Source: Mactra quadrangularis
Lineage: Eukaryota > Mollusca > Bivalvia > Venerida > Mactridae
Length of the DNA: 64,000 bases
Assembly (NCBI GenBank): GCA_025267735.1
Contig: CM046311.1
Location: 32,898,895-32,962,894 of the forward strand
Reading direction: 5' to 3'
Position numbers and translations under genes: made by a program. Numbering within the stretch: position 1 is the stretch's first letter; each line of letters starts with the position of its first letter. Positions 59,626 to 64,000 of the stretch are shown in pieces. The notes beneath the pieces were generated by a model that ran no database searches, was not told the DNA's origin, and saw nothing but the letters and a program-made list of their open reading frames with translations.

Positions 59626-60462
59626 CGAGAGGTGTTCAACTTTGAAATTATTTAATTAAACATATCCTTATTAAAACTTTAATGTCCAAAGTGTGTAAAT
59701 TGAAAGGAATGCAATAATCAATGATGTTTTAAGGGGTCAAAAAGTGATCCTTTATAGGGTAATTCAAAGACAAGTAAGAGAAAGTCGTCACGTTTTGGTC
59801 AAATTTAGTAATGTATAAAACACTATATTTTCACTTTTTATTATTGAAGTTGCTAAATAATATTGTCATACACCAATTTCATAGACATGATTTGCTTAAT
59901 AGTTGTAGTTACTTTGATATGACCATGTTTAGAAGTATTTACTTTAGCTTTCATTGCTTGATATGACGTCACATAACATTAATATAAAAGCCTAATTCAA
60001 AGCCTGTGTAGAGGTTTCGAAGTAGAACTTAGGGAATGTGTGTCTTTATCACATAAACTAAACATATACATGTATCAAATGAATTAGTAGTTGCAGAAAC
60101 ATTTATAAAAAATGTTATTTATCATGTACTTGATCCAGCTCAACGTTCATTTAGATAATGTTGTTGTTAGACGAATAAAATGCAATTTCACGCACATTCA
60201 AATCTTATGGAATAAAGATGAATAACAACTTCTAAAGTGACCGTTTACTTTAGATTTCGCTATGTTCAAAACGCCAAAACTACGGTCCCTTCATTAATGT
60301 TTAATAACAGCCTTATGTTGTTTCAAATTTTTAATTGTAATATGCCAGTGGATTATAGACAATCCACTTGTAACATATTCAAGTGAAATGTGCATATTTA
60401 TTGTCAGAAATTGATTTTTATCCCATCAAAAATGTGTTCAAATATAAGTTGAACACCTCTCG
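59626..60462. mobile_element. 837-bp mariner-type element, no transposase
   Basis: Perfect 17-bp TIRs CGAGAGGTGTTCAACTT, with TA at 59624-59625 and 60463-60464. The CGAG.GGTG start is mariner-like. No open frame of length inside, so it is non-autonomous. Confidence 0.85.
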
Positions 60463-60464
60463 TA

Positions 60465-61055
60465 TATGAGGTTGAAATTACTATGATTAGAATTGCAACA
60501 CACTTAAGACAGGGTTAAATATAGTTGTTATGGTAAATATGGCAACAGAAATAATTTTACTGGATTATCTCATACATTTGTATAAGTTTATTAATGGAAG
60601 TTGTAAGGGTGTACACAATAACAAAATGTGGTATAAAACAATTAAAAACATGTGAATTTCCCTTTTTCACAACCATTTAAAATATTTGGTTGCCATGGTG
60701 AATTAAAAAAAAAGAATTTTAATAAATATGTAGAGTAAAGATTTATTTATCACCTTTTTATGAAGATCTATAATCATACAGATTCATAATTCCATGGTGA
60801 GTACAAAACATAGATTTTGAATGGGTTTTAAGGAGTGGGTGGGGTAACCCCTACTGGGCTAAAATGTATCAAAAGCGTATCATGTTTTGACAAAACAACA
60901 ATTTTGTAACTAGTATTTACTTTACTTTAGTGTTAAACTAAAAACAAAATGCAGATAGTATTTAAAAGTTCAAATAAATTTGACTACAAATAAACTTTGG
61001 AACGTGAAAATCTGCTCTGTTTAGCGATTTGATTGTGTTTATAAGATGTAGCATT
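60465..61055. other. No gene seen
   Basis: AT-rich, with the phrase GGGTGGGGTAACCCCTACTGGG at 60837. Related wording (AAAGTGGGTGGGGTATTTA) recurs at 61202. Confidence 0.4.
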
Positions 61056-61740
61056 TCTTAAAAAGTTCGGTGACCTATTGTTGTTTTTTTCATTTCAATC
61101 TGATAATTAGACATTGTATCACTCATTTATTTATTTTTTGAATCATAACCAGGTCACAAAATACTTGTTTGTAAAATACCAACGTTTTGAGAAAAAAATT
61201 GAAAGTGGGTGGGGTATTTATTATTTTTGAAAGTAAATTTTGCGACACTCGATTGATAAAATATTGTCAAACAGCATGATAAGGGGAGATAAATCATATT
61301 CACATTGTTTATCACCATTATAATCATCATTTAACGACAAATAGGTTATATCCTGAGCATCTGCCCGATACATGGTATTTTTTACGTATTTTGGCGGGAA
61401 ATTTTCACGGTTTTTTTAAGGGTCATCTTTAAATGGCTCTAACTTTTTTAAAAGTTCGGTGACATATTGTTTTTCCCCTTTTTTCCGATAATTAGTCTTT
61501 ATTTGACACTTCTAACACAAAAAATAAAACATTCCATTAAAGGGTCGTTCTCATTTTTAATGCAAACATTCATTTGATGACATTTTGATGACAAATAGGC
61601 TATTTCCTATGCATCTGCCTGATATATTGTATTTTTGAGGTATTTTGGCGGGAAATTTAGACGTTTTTGGGGGGTCATCTTTAAATGGCTGTAACTTTTT
61701 AAAAAGTTCGGTGATCTATCTTTTTTTTTCGATAGATTTA
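61056..61740 (+). repeat. Tandem repeat, ~252-bp period in the last two copies
   Basis: AAAAGTTCGGTGA(C/T) recurs at 61061, 61450 and 61702. GACAAATAGG.TAT.TCCT, GCATCTGCC.GATA and TATTTTGGCGGGAAATTT recur at about 61337/61590 and 61390/61644. The first interval is longer (389 bp). Confidence 0.75.
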
Positions 61741-61888
61741 CTTCAAATGTGCAAATTAACAAATTAATGGAAGTTTTTAAAAAATTCCATTAGAAACCTC
61801 TTTCCTGACGAACTCCCTTAAATACTGACCACTCTGAGACTTTATTGACTAGCCCTTGTGTAGTCAAATTATTGGTTGTACAGTTAGC

Positions 61889-61957
61889 ATGTGAAATTCA
61901 TGAATCCTGTGAACTTCATGTACCATGTGAATTCCATGCACCATGAGAATTTCATGC
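61889..61957 (+). repeat. Short tandem repeat of CATGTGAA-TTCATG type
   Basis: About four imperfect ~18-bp units (GTGAAATTCATGAATC, GTGAACTTCATGTACC, GTGAATTCCATGCACC, GAGAATTTCATGCG). Confidence 0.7.
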
Positions 61958-62757
61958 GAAATTCTGACTGAAAGGTTTCACGGTGGCGAACCCACGTGAC
62001 TTCAACCGGGAATTTTTTACCATATTTGGAATCTAGATCGCTCGCCTAAGGTAGGTTTCTTGCTCTTTTTGAACTGATCATTTTGTGTTTTCTCATAAGA
62101 ATACGCGCATAAACCCCCTGCTTACGAGATACGACATGCTACAGTAATTCTTTTCTTGGAAAATTCAGCCGTTTTGGCATAATTTGGGAAACAATTTTCG
62201 AAGTGAGTGAAATTTTCGGGGTAGCGTTCATTGTATTTCGAAGGTTTATGTGTTTAAATGCCATTATTTGTGCTGCAAGTTAAGCACATGGTATGAATAT
62301 GTCATATATTCTTCCAATAAGCCCTCTAGATACGATCACAATCTTCAAGAGCTAGTTTGTAAATTATAACAGAATGTTGATAATGATAACGTTCATTGTT
62401 CGTGGTTAACTGGATAACGTTCATTTCCTATGTTAAGCTGTCCAATTGTCTTGCCACTATTTCTATCTATCTATAGGAATGGGAACAAACTAGTCCAATT
62501 ATGTAAATACCTTGCAGATTTGGGTCTTTTAAGTTCACAATCCGAACCAAGGTCCAATCCATGGTATTATCATCATATACGGGATTTTAAATCCATTTGT
62601 CGTCGTATTAAACTATACAGTCTATAGTAGGGAAAGGTGACGAACCTAAATAGTTAAATATATATGACATAAATTTAAAATTGCGACGGTTTACTAATCC
62701 AATTATGTTTTAATATATTTCTGACAATGTTTGTTATGTGTTACAACTATGGTATTA
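61958..62757. other. No gene seen
   Basis: The 65-codon open frame at 62430-62627 has no recognisable domain or splice context. Confidence 0.4.
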
Positions 62758-63766
62758 CGAGGGGTGATTGATAAATTCGCGGAATTCCCTTCTAAAATAT
62801 TTACCCTTTTGTCAAATCACATAAAAAGTAAAATAAGTGTAAAACAATTCATTTGCGTTTTCAAAATCACATTGGTGAACAGATAATCAATATGTAGAAA
62901 GAATAAATGGTATCCATAGTAACCCCTGTTTGGTCACTTGAAGCGTGCTATTTTTTCACCTTTTTTGTAAACATTAAACATAGTATTATGCACTCAATTT
63001 TGGTACGAATTATGCGCCAACACTTATTACACTAGCGTGACGTCTGGAAATCATTTTCTGAAAGTTTCATGAAATTGTTTTGAATGGTTATTGCATAGCT
63101 GAGATTTTAAGGCCATGGCTTCGAAACAATGAATGACGTCAACAAATGATTTTGAGTTGGGCGCAGTCATAAGTTGTTGTGTTTGACTCAATTTTTCACC
63201 TGCAGATAAGCTAAAACAAATTAAAACTTCTGATACATTACTACATATGGAAAAACAATTGTCTACAGATGGCCCCTGAGGTTCAGGGAAGGTAGAACAT
63301 GGGTATTTGATGGAGAAAGACCAGGTCAACTGACACTGGCAGTAACTGTTGGAGAGGCAGCGTGAGTGGAGAAGCGTCTAGATAAGGATTGATGGCTTAC
63401 AGTGTGCTGTATTGCACAAGAGAATTATTTATTCATTCAGTAAGAAATACTTCAAGGTTACATTTAATCCGTGGGTACATAGCCATAGAAAGTGTATGGG
63501 AATAGGTGGTGATTATGTGCAGAAAGTAAATAGGAAACTTGACTTTGACGTTTGAGTAACCCAATGATGACGTCGGCGTGCTTCAAGTACGGTATACTAG
63601 TATTGTAAAATGTTTCGTGAAAACTTCATTTTCCAAGGTATCAAGAAAATATTTAGGCTTTATATCAGTCTTTGGTAAACGTACAGAATGGTGCATTTAG
63701 TTTTTTCCTATGTTATCCTTTGTAGCATAAAAAAATAAATTCCGCGAACTTTCCAATCACCCCTCG
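62758..63766 (+). mobile_element. 1009-bp decayed mariner with transposase remnants
   Basis: TIRs CGAGGGGTGATTG(A/G)(T/A)AA.TTCGCGGAA, ~30 bp with three mismatches, flanked by TA at 62756-62757 and 63767-63768. The interior on the plus strand yields, across broken frames, pieces reminiscent of a mariner transposase N-terminus. One is WLTVCCIAQ near 63390, which resembles the RLTV..IA helix-turn-helix segment. It is shorter than a full mariner (~1.3 kb), with stops and frameshifts. The minus-strand open frame 63051-63329 is antisense and not a gene. Confidence 0.7.
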
Positions 63767-63768
63767 TA

Positions 63769-64000
63769 TGTTCAAAAAATGTGTAGATGACAAGAGAAGA
63801 TACATAGGCCATAACAGATACCACTGCTGCGGCAATGATTTTTTTATCCAGAATAGACATTGTTAGACAAAGGTATATCCAACAATTTACATGTGACGAG
63901 TTCGATTGATAGGATAGCTTTCATCGACCCTTGCCTATAACATAAGTAATCACTTAACATTCCACAGTGTCGACAACTACTCAATAAACCTTACATATTG
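63769..64000. other. No gene seen
   Basis: Window edge. Nothing recognised. Confidence 0.4.

Noticed and set aside
63051..63329. 92-codon minus-strand gene
   Set aside because: Antisense to mariner transposase remnants inside TA-flanked TIRs.
1..64000. CRISPR arrays, bacterial operons, prophage or integrons
   Set aside because: Splice signals, SINEs, LINEs and mariner elements show eukaryotic nuclear DNA. None of the tandem repeats has the short repeat/spacer form.

Overview
This window is AT-rich metazoan nuclear DNA with long introns, GT/AG splice signals, no operons and many mobile elements. Three things suggest a mollusc, most likely a bivalve: tRNA-derived SINEs with a shared central/3' domain, many small TIR elements, and a gene of a family I know to be expanded in bivalves. 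The species cannot be read from the sequence.

There is one convincing protein gene, on the minus strand from about 29460 down to at least 15398. It starts with a domain resembling the CXorf38 / DUF4559 family. That domain has a C-x2-C plus C-x-C cysteine pattern and an R-x4-H motif of the HEPN type. Small coiled-coil exons follow, ending in an array of near-identical 84-nt phase-0 exons. Each encodes exactly four heptads and has a decayed tRNA-SINE just upstream of its acceptor. One exon of the array is dead: it has an in-frame stop and a ~1.1 kb TIR insertion. The 3' end of the gene is not identified.

Layout. 0-7.4 kb: dispersed and tandem repeats, a Penelope-like hairpin signature and an array of short palindromes. 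7.4-11.7 kb: a higher-order repeat array containing a nearly exact 860-bp duplication, broken by a hAT-like end. 12.5-14.3 kb: a 5'-truncated LINE tail with an (ATT)n end and a nested TA-flanked MITE, then a ~1.1 kb hAT-like element. 15-29.5 kb: the CXorf38-like gene. 29.7-33.4 kb: a SINE with target-site duplication and a decayed L1/Tx1-like LINE. 34-46 kb: mostly non-coding, with two candidate spliced non-coding transcripts and several foldback or mariner-type MITEs. 46-53 kb: little identifiable beyond a decayed SINE and a 350-bp duplication. 53.1-55.7 kb: a long-TIR element carrying a nested SINE. 56.4-57.7 kb: a third candidate non-coding transcript. 57.75-59.4 kb: a CR1/L2-like LINE 3' part whose 3'UTR holds a ~175-bp minisatellite. 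59.6-63.8 kb: two mariner-type elements and another tandem array.

Most of the window is therefore a record of transposon activity around one rapidly evolving coiled-coil gene. All exon joins are read by eye from splice consensus and reading phase, without transcript support.
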